A DNA stretch of 64,000 bases from NCBI GenBank assembly GCA_947383005.1, contig CANDBT010000002.1, positions 124,001 through 188,000 of the forward strand. Reading direction: 5' to 3'. Source of the DNA: an uncultured bacterium (lineage in GTDB: Bacteria; Bacillota; Clostridia; Lachnospirales; Lachnospiraceae). The translations under genes and the position numbers were made by a program. This document shows, one piece after another, positions 9,305 through 18,132 of this stretch; the first letter of the stretch is position 1; the number at the start of each line of letters is the position of its first letter. Below the pieces are notes generated by a model. The model was given only the letters and a program-made list of their open reading frames with translations. It had not been told where the DNA came from and did no database searches.

Positions 9305-9697
9305 ATATAGCACCCTCCTTCTTCAATTTTTCAGACGCATCCGAAGCCTTTTCCTCTAAATATGTATCCCATGGATAGAATGTGTGTCTTTCTTTATCTC
9401 ATATACCAATACGAGTATCCGGGACAATGCCGGATGCTTTGGGGGACGGCCTCTTTGGACATGTTGGATTTGTCATAATATCACCCCTTTTTTAATTATA
9501 TCAGACAATGAGGGATATGGCTATCAAAACTATCCGGATCACCTTCGTATCCTCCTGCATGGCATTTTTTCGCCCTTGTAGCAGAATCTCCTCTTACATC
9601 GCGCTATTGGCAAGGAAGCGCCGAAGTACACATCTTGCATATAAATGCAATATTTTTTTGTAAATAAATATATTTCTTTCAAAGGAAATTACACCCT
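9305..9697. other. Intergenic stretch without a recognised gene
   Basis: AT-rich spacer between the divergent AraC gene and the activase fragment. A weak hairpin, TTGCAT-ATAA-ATGCAA at 9635-9650, is followed by TATTTTTTT. Nothing else could be supported. Confidence 0.5.
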
Positions 9698-9907
9698 ATG
9701 CGAAAAGCTATCATCTTTAATATCCAGAAATTCAGCACTAATGACGGACCTGGCGTCCGCACTACTATTTACTTCAAAGGCTGTCCCTTAAGATGCAAAT
9801 GGTGCGCGAACCCGGAATCTTTGGGTATTTTTATTTTGTTTCGCTTTGTTTATTATTTCATTTGTAATTATTTCTGTTGCAAACAGATATATATTATGAA
9901 AATGTAA
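9698..9907 (+). pseudogene. Truncated glycyl-radical enzyme activating protein
   Basis: The first 41 residues match the N-terminus of pyruvate formate-lyase-type activases: [17 protein letters not shown], then [16 protein letters not shown] with the CxxxCxxC cluster that binds the radical-SAM 4Fe-4S. After ANPESLG the homology stops and the frame runs 28 hydrophobic residues to a stop. Intact activases have 260-310 residues, so this is a 5' remnant. A plausible ribosome binding site, AAAGGA, remains upstream. Confidence 0.8.
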
Positions 9908-10047
9908 TCTGCCTAATTAAACTTGCATGCGCCCGGCATCGGATGCGTCATCACCCACAAGAGTCTGGCGGGCGCGTTTGGCATATCTGAGCGTATTTCA
10001 CTATTCAGCGGCGGACTTTTAAATAAAAGAGGGGAATGACAGGAAAT

Positions 10048-10794
10048 ATGAATAAACGAACGAATCAAATATTAGAATTTTTAGCAGAAGAAAATAAAAT
10101 CGAGGTTTCCCAGCTTGCCAAAAAGCTGGGTGTTTCCCAGGTTACTGTACGCAAGGATCTGGATGAATTGGAAAGTCAGGGAATCATCGTCCGGGAACAC
10201 GGTTTTGCCTGCCTGAAAAGTACGAATAATCTTCATGGACGCATTGCCTACCATTATAAAGCAAAGAAAAAGATCGCGAAACGCGCCGCAGAGCTGGTCG
10301 CTGACGGGAACACTCTTATGATTGAAAGCGGAAGCTGCTGCGCCCTTCTGGCTGAAGAACTGGTATCTTCAAAAAAAGAGCTTACCATAATTACCAACAG
10401 TGCTTTCATTGCCAACTATATCCGGGGAAAATCAAATTTTCAGATTGTGCTTCTGGGCGGAATCTACCAGCAGGATTCCCAGGTTCTGGTAGGACCCATG
10501 ATTCAGCAATGTGTGGGGAATTTCTTTGTCAGGCTTTTTTTCATTGGTACAGATGGTTTTTCCCTGCGGACCGGCTTTACCAACCAGGACCAGATGAGAG
10601 CACAAGCGGTAAGGGATATGGCATGCCAGGCAGAACATATCGTGATTTTGACGGAAAGTGAAAAATTTGCCCGCCATGGGATAGTCCCGCTGAATCTGCG
10701 TGACTATCCCCGTACAGTAATCACGGATAATCAGATTTCCAAAGAAGCGATAAATGAATTAAACCAGTGCGGCATTGAATTAATCACCATTTAG
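10048..10794 (+). CDS. DeoR/GlpR-family transcriptional regulator
   Basis: 248 residues. The N-terminal DeoR winged HTH (about 1-57) contains EVSQLAKKLGVSQVTVRKDL and the family ending LESQGIIVREHG. The C-terminal sugar-phosphate-sensing domain (about 75-235) contains IMESGSCCALLAEEL-like sequence, ITNSAFIANY, LLGGIYQ and GTDGFS. These proteins normally repress sugar operons and release DNA on binding a phosphorylated sugar. The ATG at 10048 is preferred; the ATG at 10036 abuts GAGGGG too closely. The neighbouring activase is broken, so its former target may be lost. Confidence 0.88.
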   Translation: MNKRTNQILEFLAEENKIEVSQLAKKLGVSQVTVRKDLDELESQGIIVREHGFACLKSTNNLHGRIAYHYKAKKKIAKRAAELVADGNTLMIESGSCCALLAEELVSSKKELTIITNSAFIANYIRGKSNFQIVLLGGIYQQDSQVLVGPMIQQCVGNFFVRLFFIGTDGFSLRTGFTNQDQMRAQAVRDMACQAEHIVILTESEKFARHGIVPLNLRDYPRTVITDNQISKEAINELNQCGIELITI

Positions 10795-10845
10795 CAAATA
10801 TGCCGCCGAAAAAGTTACAAAAAATTGCTCATCTCCTTCGCATTA

Positions 10846-11505
10846 CTAAACCGGGAGGTACTTCCTGAGCTTATCAATCTGCGTTAATTCTTCCATATAT
10901 ACATCCGCTAATGCACGGATTTCATCCTGTGCTTTTTCGTGGCTGTCACAGACTGCCGCCACCAAAAACCCGGCTGTTTTCGCTGTCCGGAGGGCGTAGA
11001 GCGCGTCTTCAAACACGAGCGTTTCCGATTTTTCTGTACCCAAAAAGCTAAGCGCCGCCTCAAAAATATGGGGCTCGTCCTTACCATGCCCCACCTCATT
11101 GCAGGTAAAAACCGTATCAAAACAAGATAAGATACCGCATCGTTTCAAGGCTTCCTCCACCAGATACCGGTCTGTGACAGTGGCAATACACAATTTTACA
11201 CCGCTTTCCCGAAGCCTCACCAGCAATTCCTCCGCCCCCGGCTTCAACAAAGCCTCATACCGATAGAACCGTTCCAGCAGGACATTTACCCCTCTCATGA
11301 TTTCGTCAGTACTCAGCGTCACGCCATATTCCCTCTGGTAATAGCAGGCCGCCTGGTACAGACTCATATTCTTAAACACTTCATTTAAGTCCTCCCTTGG
11401 CTCATATCCAAGGGAACGCAGATAGGCTTCGCCGATGGTATCCCAGATGAACAGGGAATCCAGCAGTGTGCCGTCCACGTCAAAAATAGCTCCCCGAATT
11501 TTCAT
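10846..11505 (-). CDS. HAD-superfamily hydrolase in the thiamine operon
   Basis: 219 residues. HAD subfamily IA motifs are clear: FDVDGTLLDS (residues 8-17, nucleophile and acid Asp), ATVTDRY as motif II, and the HE-VFEDALYAL acidic motif near 160. It resembles beta-phosphoglucomutase-like phosphatases. Its ATG overlaps the thiE stop (ATGA), so it is translationally coupled to thiE and lies under the TPP riboswitch. The substrate is unknown. A thiamine-phosphate or pyrimidine-phosphate phosphatase role is an inference from context alone. Confidence 0.85.
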   Translation of the reverse strand: MKIRGAIFDVDGTLLDSLFIWDTIGEAYLRSLGYEPREDLNEVFKNMSLYQAACYYQREYGVTLSTDEIMRGVNVLLERFYRYEALLKPGAEELLVRLRESGVKLCIATVTDRYLVEEALKRCGILSCFDTVFTCNEVGHGKDEPHIFEAALSFLGTEKSETLVFEDALYALRTAKTAGFLVAAVCDSHEKAQDEIRALADVYMEELTQIDKLRKYLPV

Positions 11506-12143
11506 GTGTTCACCATTTTATCCGACAGAGCCCACAGCTCCCGGCATGCTTCCCGGATGTTCTCTGCTGAAAAAACAGCCGACACCAAAGCTACGCCGTC
11601 CACGCCGCTGCCGGCCAGCCTTAAAAGATTGTCTCGGTTAATGCCGCCAATAGCCACAACGGGAATCTCTACCGCATCACAGATTGCCTGCAGAGTTTCC
11701 TTCGTCATCGGATCCGCGTCGGTCTTAGTATTGGTGGGAAACACTGCTCCAAGCCCCAGATAGTCCGCGCCGTCCAGAACAGCCTGACGGGCCTCATCCA
11801 CCGTATGTACAGAGACACCTACTATCATATCTTTCCCTGCCCGGCGACGGACCTCACTCGCCCTCATATCCTCCTGTCCCACATGGATGCCATCCGCCCC
11901 GCAGGCAATGGCGATGTCTACGTTGTCATTCACAATAAACGGAACCCCATACCGGCGACACAGGGCGCAGAGATCCTTTGCTTCCTGAAGAAACGCCGCC
12001 TCATCCAGTTCTTTTTCTCGTAGCTGTACACATGTCACGCCGCCCGCCAGCGCCGCCTCCACCTGCTGGTACAGAGTCTGTTTCCCTGTCCACGCCCGGT
12101 CGGTAACAGCATAGAGCAGCATATGCCTTTTATCGCATTTCAT
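11502..12143 (-). CDS. thiE: Thiamine-phosphate synthase
   Basis: 213 residues, the usual length. ThiE joins hydroxymethylpyrimidine diphosphate and thiazole phosphate to make thiamine monophosphate. The TIM-barrel signatures are present: VTCVQLREKELDE (diphosphate-binding R and E), FIVNDNVDIAIACGADGIHVGQEDM, and GLGAVFPTNTKTDA followed by PVVAIGGI. GAAGGGAGC precedes the ATG at 12143. The start overlaps the end of thiM by 14 bp. Confident. Confidence 0.96.
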   Translation of the reverse strand: MKCDKRHMLLYAVTDRAWTGKQTLYQQVEAALAGGVTCVQLREKELDEAAFLQEAKDLCALCRRYGVPFIVNDNVDIAIACGADGIHVGQEDMRASEVRRRAGKDMIVGVSVHTVDEARQAVLDGADYLGLGAVFPTNTKTDADPMTKETLQAICDAVEIPVVAIGGINRDNLLRLAGSGVDGVALVSAVFSAENIREACRELWALSDKMVNT

Positions 12144-12951
12144 AATCCGCTCCCTTCTCCAGCTCTGCCGGTATCAGGCGGTACATGGCATCAATAATGT
12201 AGTTCCGATAAGAGGAATTGCCATCCTGATCCGTCAGCCGCCTGTAGGCAATCTCCCCGCACAGTCCCATGGCACACACGGCTGCCGCCGCTGCCTCCAG
12301 AGGCTGATCCGGGTTTGCGGTAACAAAAGCCGCCGTGAGAGCGGAAAGCTGGCAACCGGTACCGGTAATGGAGGACATCTCCGGACGCCCGTTACGGATG
12401 CAAAAAGCCCTCTCTCCATCAGTCACAATGTCAATGGCTCCGGTAATGGCGATAATTGTCCTGATCCTTTTGGCAAAGTTCTTAGCAAACCATACCGTTC
12501 CATCCAAATTAGCCTCTGTTACCCGGTCCGCCACATCGGCATCAACCCCTTTTGTCGTGCCCCTGCCTGAAGCCAGAGTCTTCACCTCCGAAATATTGCC
12601 CCGAATGACGGCAAACCTCACCTGATCCAATAAACCCAGGGCTGTGTCTGTCCGCAACCTGGACGCTCCCGCTCCCACCGGGTCCAACACCACAGGATGC
12701 CCCAGTTCATTAGCCCGCTTTCCGGCGGCAAACATGGCCGGGATGGTACGCTGGTTCAGGGTGCCGATGTTGATATTCAGTCCGCCGCAGATGGCGGTAA
12801 TCTCCACAGCGTCTTCCAAATCATCAGCCATAATCGGAGAGCTGCCGCAGGCCAGCAGCATGTTGGCACAGTCGTTGACCGTAACATAGTTGGTAATATT
12901 GTGGATCAAAGGGGATTTCTGGCGAACCTTTTCAAAAATCTGTTCAAACAT
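12130..12951 (-). CDS. thiM: Hydroxyethylthiazole kinase
   Basis: 273 residues. ThiM phosphorylates the thiazole alcohol for salvage. Family sequences are NITNYVTVNDCANMLLACG (residues 19-37, substrate binding), VLDPVGAGASRLR, and the ATP-site SSITGTGCQLSAL near 190. AAAGGAG precedes the start. First gene of thiM-thiE-HAD, downstream of a TPP riboswitch but unusually far from it (about 600 bp). No thiC or thiG is in the window, so the operon serves salvage here. Confidence 0.96.
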   Translation of the reverse strand: MFEQIFEKVRQKSPLIHNITNYVTVNDCANMLLACGSSPIMADDLEDAVEITAICGGLNINIGTLNQRTIPAMFAAGKRANELGHPVVLDPVGAGASRLRTDTALGLLDQVRFAVIRGNISEVKTLASGRGTTKGVDADVADRVTEANLDGTVWFAKNFAKRIRTIIAITGAIDIVTDGERAFCIRNGRPEMSSITGTGCQLSALTAAFVTANPDQPLEAAAAAVCAMGLCGEIAYRRLTDQDGNSSYRNYIIDAMYRLIPAELEKGADYEMR

Positions 12952-13029
12952 AGTAGGATACTCCTTTCTTTTGAGAGAAAACGTCCTTTTACTGCAGCGC
13001 TTTCCCTGATATGATAGCAGACAGATGCC

Positions 13030-13527
13030 GTCTACCTGTTATAAAAAGTTCGGTCGAGACTTGCTGGTCTCCTCTCACGCCGGAACACGGCTTCCCATCG
13101 CTGTCATACAAGGTTCAGGGCGCTCCCCCTCAACCCGCCGCATGTGTGCTGCGGCTGCTGTTCTCACCTCCCTTCTTTTTTCAAAATCGAGCAGGGGAAG
13201 CTTCCCCCCTATTCGCCGCGCCGGGCGCCCGGCAGCTTTAGCTGATATCTTCCTTTGGGGTTCCGTATGTAGAAAAAGTGCGCGTCTTGACGCACACTCA
13301 CGCCGAAACGCAGTTGCGACAGCAACCATCTTTCTTGTGCGCGCAGTGCGCTCTGCGTTCCTGCTTTGCAGGATTCTCCACCTGCGGCGAGTCGCTTTAG
13401 CAACATGATTCCTTTCCGCCGCAGTTCGCTCTGCGTTCCACTTCGGTCGTTGTTAAACGAGTGCCACTGGCACTCAGCAACCTAAGCGGAGCGTTTTCCT
13501 ATCATAGGACGCACTTTCCTATGATAG
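13030..13527. repeat. Mosaic of palindromic repeats between the TPP riboswitch and thiM
   Basis: About 500 bp without a plausible gene but dense in perfect hairpins: GCGC-AGT-GCGC near 13341, CCTGC-TTT-GCAGG near 13360, GAGTGCC-ACT-GGCACTC at 13459-13475, and CTATCATAGGA with TCCTATGATAG at 13498-13526. Three pieces recur elsewhere in the window: 13206-13274 matches 49958-50026, 13360-13430 matches 62051-62120, and the nested hairpin at 13449-13481 belongs to the family at 35058, 38147, 41343 and 52074. It looks like an accretion of small repeats. Confidence 0.8.
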
Positions 13528-13531
13528 AACA

Positions 13532-13563
13532 AAAAAACAAGGGACATCCAGATACGGACGCCC
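13532..13563 (-). terminator. Expression-platform terminator of the TPP riboswitch
   Basis: On the minus strand GGGCGTCC and GGATGTCC form an 8-bp stem with two G-U pairs, followed by CTTGTTTTTTT. It lies immediately 3' of the aptamer, as expected for control by premature termination. Confidence 0.8.
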
Positions 13564-13670
13564 CTAAAAAGTACAGGTTTCTGCTACTTCCTCCGGCGGC
13601 ATTATCCGCATCAGGTTCAAGGGTCGAAGGTCTACCTTCCTCTCAGCCTGTCACACAAGCTCCCCTGTTT
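13564..13670 (-). promoter_or_regulatory. TPP (thi-box) riboswitch
   Basis: The minus strand carries the two thi-box blocks: CTGAGA (13645-13640), then AACCTGAT followed by GGATAATGCC and GGAGGAAG (about 13618-13583). These form the pyrimidine- and diphosphate-sensing arms. It should shut off the downstream thiM-thiE-HAD genes when thiamine diphosphate is abundant, through the adjacent terminator. Confidence 0.95.
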
Positions 13671-13740
13671 ATTTTGTTGTAAATATTATAGCACTCAATG
13701 TTCTGTTTGGCAAGTGACTAATGAACAAGCACCTTGTCCG

Positions 13741-15624
13741 TTAAAAACAGGTAAGAAAATGCCCCACCCTGCGAACCTGCACCGGCATATGTCCCCTGTA
13801 TTCCAAACGGCGTGTAAATTCCTGCGCTTTCTCAAGAACACGGATAAATTCCTTCCACCTACTTTTATTTTCCAGCACAAGTCCCTCTTGCCTTAAATCA
13901 CTCTCAATGTCCCGGGAATCATATCCCTGGGTCGTCCATGCCCAGATTCGTGCCAGACAGTCTTTTATTTTATCCTCCCCCCATCCCGTTTCCTTTGTCA
14001 AAAAATCCTTCAGTTCCCGGTAATGCCGCTCCTTTGATGGATATCCGTTCTGATAACAATCTTCGATTTCATCCGCCTCTGGTATGACAAAATCCCACAG
14101 TTCCTGCATTTTTTCTATTTTCACATAATATTCATCCTTCAAAAAAAACTTCTTGATCACCTTATCCCCATGAACCACACAAGGATTCTCCCTCTCCGGA
14201 ACATCCTGGAAAACCGAATAAAACTCCGACTGCTTAAGGCGATATCCCGGTTTCTTCCGATACAGCCGCATCACAACCAAGGTGGGGGCACTTCCATAAA
14301 TCATGGCATGCATATGAAGACAAGCCTGCATCCATGTAACCCGCTTTCTCCTGCTCTGAAATCCCGGCGTATTGATCTTTTCGTAACTCTCAGCCACTGC
14401 CAGCGGAATCTCCACAGAGTCATCCTCATACATTGCCAAATAATTATCCTCATAAAACTGCTCCAGCAATCCCACATGCTCTGCCGGCGGATGATGGCGT
14501 GTCCCGATTGCAGCAGCAGCCTCCCAGGCCAAAATCTTTTCCTCATCCTGCCCGATAAAATAGTCCTCCATCACATCTGCCATCAACAAATGATTCGCTA
14601 TCTTCTCCGCTAACCGGAATTTGCTCAGAGAGGAAATCCCCGACAGCCCGAATTCCTTTCCCAGTTGTAAGAGTTGCTCCTTATTTTCCCATTGCAGACG
14701 CTCTGTCAGAGAAATGCGGCCTTTATCGGTTTCCTTTAAAGCCTGCTGTTGTTCTTCTTCTGCCCTTTCCCCCTCTTTTGTCCTTTGCCCTTCTTCTGCC
14801 CTTTCCCCCTCTTCTGCTCTTTGTCCTTCCTTTCCCCTTTGCCCCTTTTCTTCCTGTGCTTCTCTTCTAAATGCCTGGGGATCCTCTGCTCCTGCCCCCA
14901 TCCTCTCCTGTCCTGTTCTTCTCGCTTTTTCCAGGAACCTCTGTTCCTCCGGGGATAAGAATTCCTCCGCAACTCCCCCCTGCAAAGCTTTCTGCAATAT
15001 CCCCGCCATAAGTTCCATATAGTGATTGCTTGAATATCTGATCTTTTCCGGATCATTTTCTGCCTTCTGCCATCCAACAAGGCCAGGCTTTCCATTTTGG
15101 TGATCTTTTTGTATCTGCTCTCTGGTCTTGTACTCCGGCCCTTCATATCGAACCGCATATTTTTTCTTCATTTCACTATTAATCCTCAGAAGATTTTCCT
15201 TCAAATCCGTCTCAGAAACATCCTCCTCTGTCACAGCCATTTTCGCCTTTACGATAATAGGATAAGCATCTTCATTCCCATCCTTTCCCAACCGTTTTTC
15301 AATCGTAACCCGCAGCTTAAGCTGATCCCCATAATAAAAACTGAACCAGTCTTCTGTGTCCAGCAATTCATCAATATAGAACTCCGAGGCCTCCGCCACA
15401 CTATAAAAAAAATCCGATCTCAGCGGTTTATCTTCCCTGCTCTCCCCAAAACGGATTTTCTTTTGATAAAATTCAAACTCAAAATCCGCCTCCTCCTGCC
15501 TGTCCATCACATCCGTCAGAATCAGGCTTAACTGGGAATAAGTGATTCCCCCGGGAACAATGCACCTGCGCCAAACAAGCGGCTTCTGGTTCTTGATTGC
15601 TGCCTTTAATTGATATGCATTCAT
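13741..15624 (-). CDS. pRiA4 ORF-3-like domain protein
   Basis: 627 residues from the ATG at 15624, preceded by GAGGAG. The N-terminus, YQLKAAIKNQKPLVWRRC and GITYSQLSLIL, is typical of the pRiA4b ORF-3 family, whose function is unknown. Residues about 240-300 are a low-complexity Lys/Glu/Arg tract built from 5-8-residue units such as EEGERAEEGQR. The remaining C-terminal half is unrecognised, with many acidic and aromatic residues and no membrane segment. An in-frame extension to 15747 has no ribosome binding site and overlaps the Nudix gene. Confidence 0.8.
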   Translation of the reverse strand: MNAYQLKAAIKNQKPLVWRRCIVPGGITYSQLSLILTDVMDRQEEADFEFEFYQKKIRFGESREDKPLRSDFFYSVAEASEFYIDELLDTEDWFSFYYGDQLKLRVTIEKRLGKDGNEDAYPIIVKAKMAVTEEDVSETDLKENLLRINSEMKKKYAVRYEGPEYKTREQIQKDHQNGKPGLVGWQKAENDPEKIRYSSNHYMELMAGILQKALQGGVAEEFLSPEEQRFLEKARRTGQERMGAGAEDPQAFRREAQEEKGQRGKEGQRAEEGERAEEGQRTKEGERAEEEQQQALKETDKGRISLTERLQWENKEQLLQLGKEFGLSGISSLSKFRLAEKIANHLLMADVMEDYFIGQDEEKILAWEAAAAIGTRHHPPAEHVGLLEQFYEDNYLAMYEDDSVEIPLAVAESYEKINTPGFQSRRKRVTWMQACLHMHAMIYGSAPTLVVMRLYRKKPGYRLKQSEFYSVFQDVPERENPCVVHGDKVIKKFFLKDEYYVKIEKMQELWDFVIPEADEIEDCYQNGYPSKERHYRELKDFLTKETGWGEDKIKDCLARIWAWTTQGYDSRDIESDLRQEGLVLENKSRWKEFIRVLEKAQEFTRRLEYRGHMPVQVRRVGHFLTCF

Positions 15625-15692
15625 AGATGGTTCTCCTCTTTCCTTATTCCTTATTTCCTCCTCCGGCCTCGCTCTCACCAGAGCCCGGCTGC

Positions 15693-16103
15693 TCAGACCA
15701 TGAATTCCTTTACCCGATGCAGCACCACCTGATCTGCCGGCAGCCAATCCACCTCATCGATGGTTTCCCTTGTCAGCCATCTGGCCGCTTCATGCTCCCT
15801 CAGCACCGGCCTTCCCGCCTTTCCCTCGCATATCTCACACAAAAAGCAATACATTTGCAGGTGAAAATCCGGATAATCATATTCCACAACAGCGATAAGC
15901 TTCTGGACGATAATCTCTATGGCCAATTCCTCGCGGATTTCCCGAACCACTGCCTGCTCCGGAGATTCCCCTGCCTCGATCTTCCCGCCGGGAAACTCCC
16001 ACTTGCCCTTCTGCGCCCCATATCCCCGCTGGGTTGCGAAGACGGAATGTTCACGCTTGATGATGGCGGCGGATACTTTGATTGTTTTCATGCTTTTATC
16101 CAT
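15693..16103 (-). CDS. Nudix hydrolase, MutT-like
   Basis: 136 residues from the ATG at 16103, preceded by AGGGGAAAGG. The Nudix box is complete: GGKIEAGES, seven residues, then REIREELAIEI (GX5EX7REUXEEXGU with a final variant). KWEFPGG and the following LHLQMY-like strand resemble MutT/8-oxo-dGTP diphosphatase. It probably removes oxidised nucleotides. It lies between a lipoprotein and the pRiA4-like gene, in the same direction. Confidence 0.9.
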   Translation of the reverse strand: MDKSMKTIKVSAAIIKREHSVFATQRGYGAQKGKWEFPGGKIEAGESPEQAVVREIREELAIEIIVQKLIAVVEYDYPDFHLQMYCFLCEICEGKAGRPVLREHEAARWLTRETIDEVDWLPADQVVLHRVKEFMV

Positions 16104-16187
16104 TCCTTTCCCCTGGCCTTGTTCTGTTGCTGACATCCTACTGGCGTTCCCTGCTACTGGCATCCTATTACTATTGCCCTGCTGCCA

Positions 16188-18029
16188 TCACCCCACCCCC
16201 GGCACATCCGGCCTGTCCTTTTTTGGCGTAAATACAGAGCAGGGTTTCCACACCTCTTCCGGAATTTGCAGGCTTTCTATCCATTCCTCAACCTGCCCCC
16301 ACTCCTCTTCTGACAGGTTGATCAGATCGCCGCAGCGCGTCCCGTCATGGTAATAATCCAGAAACTGATAATAATAATTCTTTTTCGCTTCCTCAGTCTC
16401 TGCCTCTTTGCCGTCCGGGGATTCTCCAGGTTCATCCATGCGGTCTAAGATTTCCTGGGATTCCCCGGATTCATCCATACTGTCTGAGATTTCCTGGAAT
16501 TCCCCGGATTCATCCATGCCGTCTGAGTTTTCCAGGAATTCCCCGGATTCATCCATACTGTCCGAGATTTCCCGGATTTCTCCCGTACTATAACTGCCCT
16601 CCTTAATCTCACGGCACTGGGAATCCAGTCTCTTAATCCACCATACTTTCGTATCCTGATACCAGTATACGCTGAGTATTCTCCCATTCGCCAGGGGAAG
16701 CGCATACCCATGGGAATCCGCCGAAAGGTACGTCCCCCACATTTTAATTTTCCCCTTATCATAATAAAAGGAGGCGGTATTATTCACCCCTTCCCGGTAA
16801 AGGCGAACCACCAGTTCCTTCACCCCATCCTGATTAAAATCCATCAGAAAATAACTCCAGCCACATCTCCCGTCCCCCTCTTCCAGGCTATCCTCATAGT
16901 TACTTTGCAGGCTTCCCCAGCGCTCATCCTCCACAAGGGAAAAATCTCCCTCCAGCATCGCCTTGTAAGCCTCCCACTCCTCCCCCTTCTCCTCATTGAC
17001 AGGAAGGTGTTCTCTGTCCTCCATCCAGTACCAGAGAAGCAATTCCTCCCCCGGTTGATATCCCGGATGTTCCCCATCCCCAAATAGCTGAGCAAAAGTC
17101 ATCGGATGCGGTGCATTTTTCGCTGCCTGGCAATACCCGTCAAATATTTCCAAAGCAATCTCTTCTTCCACCTCAATCTCCGGACATCCGTCCAGGGATA
17201 TCCGGTAAGTACTCTCCCACCCGTCCCACAAACGGGTAAGAATATCCCGCAGGCAAAATTCCCGGCCGGAATCTTCATAGCAATAAAGCAGTTCCGTTGT
17301 GTCCTTCGTATATTCGGTAAATTCGGCAACCATCTGTCCTTTTCCCAGCAGATTCCAGCCCTCCCCCTTTTGGTGATACAACTCCACTTTATCCTCTTTG
17401 GGATAATATTTTAATACACAAGTGCCTCTGGTATTTACTGTCAGTTCCGGAAGTCCGTCACCATCAAAGTCCTGATAAAAATAATCCGATTGCCGGACCG
17501 CATCCTGGAATTCATCCTCCTCCATTTCCTCTGCCCCAAAGACCAAATCCTTGTAAAAAGAAGTCCCTCCCTGATTTGGAAAATGGATGGGGATCTGATT
17601 TGTGACAGCTTTTAGAAATGCTTCCTTGTATCGCTGATCTGTCTGTTTATCGTAACGAGCCATGTCTACCGGGGATTCCTGGATTGTAAAATCCATAGAC
17701 TTGGCCTGGCGGATGGTTTCTGCCGTCGTTTTTTCTGTAGCCTCTTCTTGTGTTTTTTGGGGATTCCCTGTTTGTGATTCGGCAGAGGCTGGGGAAGATG
17801 GTTGGTCGTTCGCAGAGGTGGCAGCTGCCGGGTGGGCGCTTTTCTGCGTATTGTATCCACAGCCAATGAGAAGCAGGCCGGTTAGGAGAATTGCGGGGAT
17901 GGGGTGACGAAGGAGGTGAGATACCTGGGAATGGGATGCCTTTGGCTGATTCCTTTTTGACAGGCTTCTTGACGGATTCCTTTTTAACAGATTTCTATTT
18001 GATTGGCTTTCTTTTCTGGATTTGTTCAT
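16188..18029 (-). CDS. Lipoprotein with VCBS/EF-hand-like repeats
   Basis: 613 residues. A basic N-terminus (about 1-40), a hydrophobic stretch PAILLTGLLLIGC and a lipobox Cys near 58 mark it as an exported lipoprotein, followed by a Ser/Ala/Thr-rich linker. Two calcium-loop-like motifs occur, DFDGDGLPELTV and DFNQDGVKELVV, as in FG-GAP/VCBS proteins. Residues about 490-545 are four 13-residue repeats of the SDSMDESGEFQEI type (39-bp DNA repeats at 16411-16575). GAGG lies 8 bp before the ATG. Function unknown. Confidence 0.8.
   Translation of the reverse strand: MNKSRKESQSNRNLLKRNPSRSLSKRNQPKASHSQVSHLLRHPIPAILLTGLLLIGCGYNTQKSAHPAAATSANDQPSSPASAESQTGNPQKTQEEATEKTTAETIRQAKSMDFTIQESPVDMARYDKQTDQRYKEAFLKAVTNQIPIHFPNQGGTSFYKDLVFGAEEMEEDEFQDAVRQSDYFYQDFDGDGLPELTVNTRGTCVLKYYPKEDKVELYHQKGEGWNLLGKGQMVAEFTEYTKDTTELLYCYEDSGREFCLRDILTRLWDGWESTYRISLDGCPEIEVEEEIALEIFDGYCQAAKNAPHPMTFAQLFGDGEHPGYQPGEELLLWYWMEDREHLPVNEEKGEEWEAYKAMLEGDFSLVEDERWGSLQSNYEDSLEEGDGRCGWSYFLMDFNQDGVKELVVRLYREGVNNTASFYYDKGKIKMWGTYLSADSHGYALPLANGRILSVYWYQDTKVWWIKRLDSQCREIKEGSYSTGEIREISDSMDESGEFLENSDGMDESGEFQEISDSMDESGESQEILDRMDEPGESPDGKEAETEEAKKNYYYQFLDYYHDGTRCGDLINLSEEEWGQVEEWIESLQIPEEVWKPCSVFTPKKDRPDVPGVG
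16411..16575 (-). repeat. 39-bp coding tandem repeat in the lipoprotein
   Basis: Four imperfect 39-bp units encode acidic 13-residue repeats (MDESGE core). The tract is in frame and could change in copy number. Confidence 0.85.
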
Positions 18030-18132
18030 ATGGGATTCCTCGCGCTTTTTATTGAACGTTTAAAGGGCTTGTGGCGATTTCTTACTCAGAGTTTATTGGA
18101 TTGTATAAGCCGCACCAAAACTCTCAAAAAAT

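Noticed and set aside
13030-13527. Protein genes on either strand in the thiM leader
   Set aside because: The open frames are produced by GC-rich repeats, lack ribosome binding sites and resemble no family.
14749-15022. Plus-strand Cys/Phe/Pro-rich frames
   Set aside because: They mirror the Lys/Glu repeat tract of the minus-strand gene.
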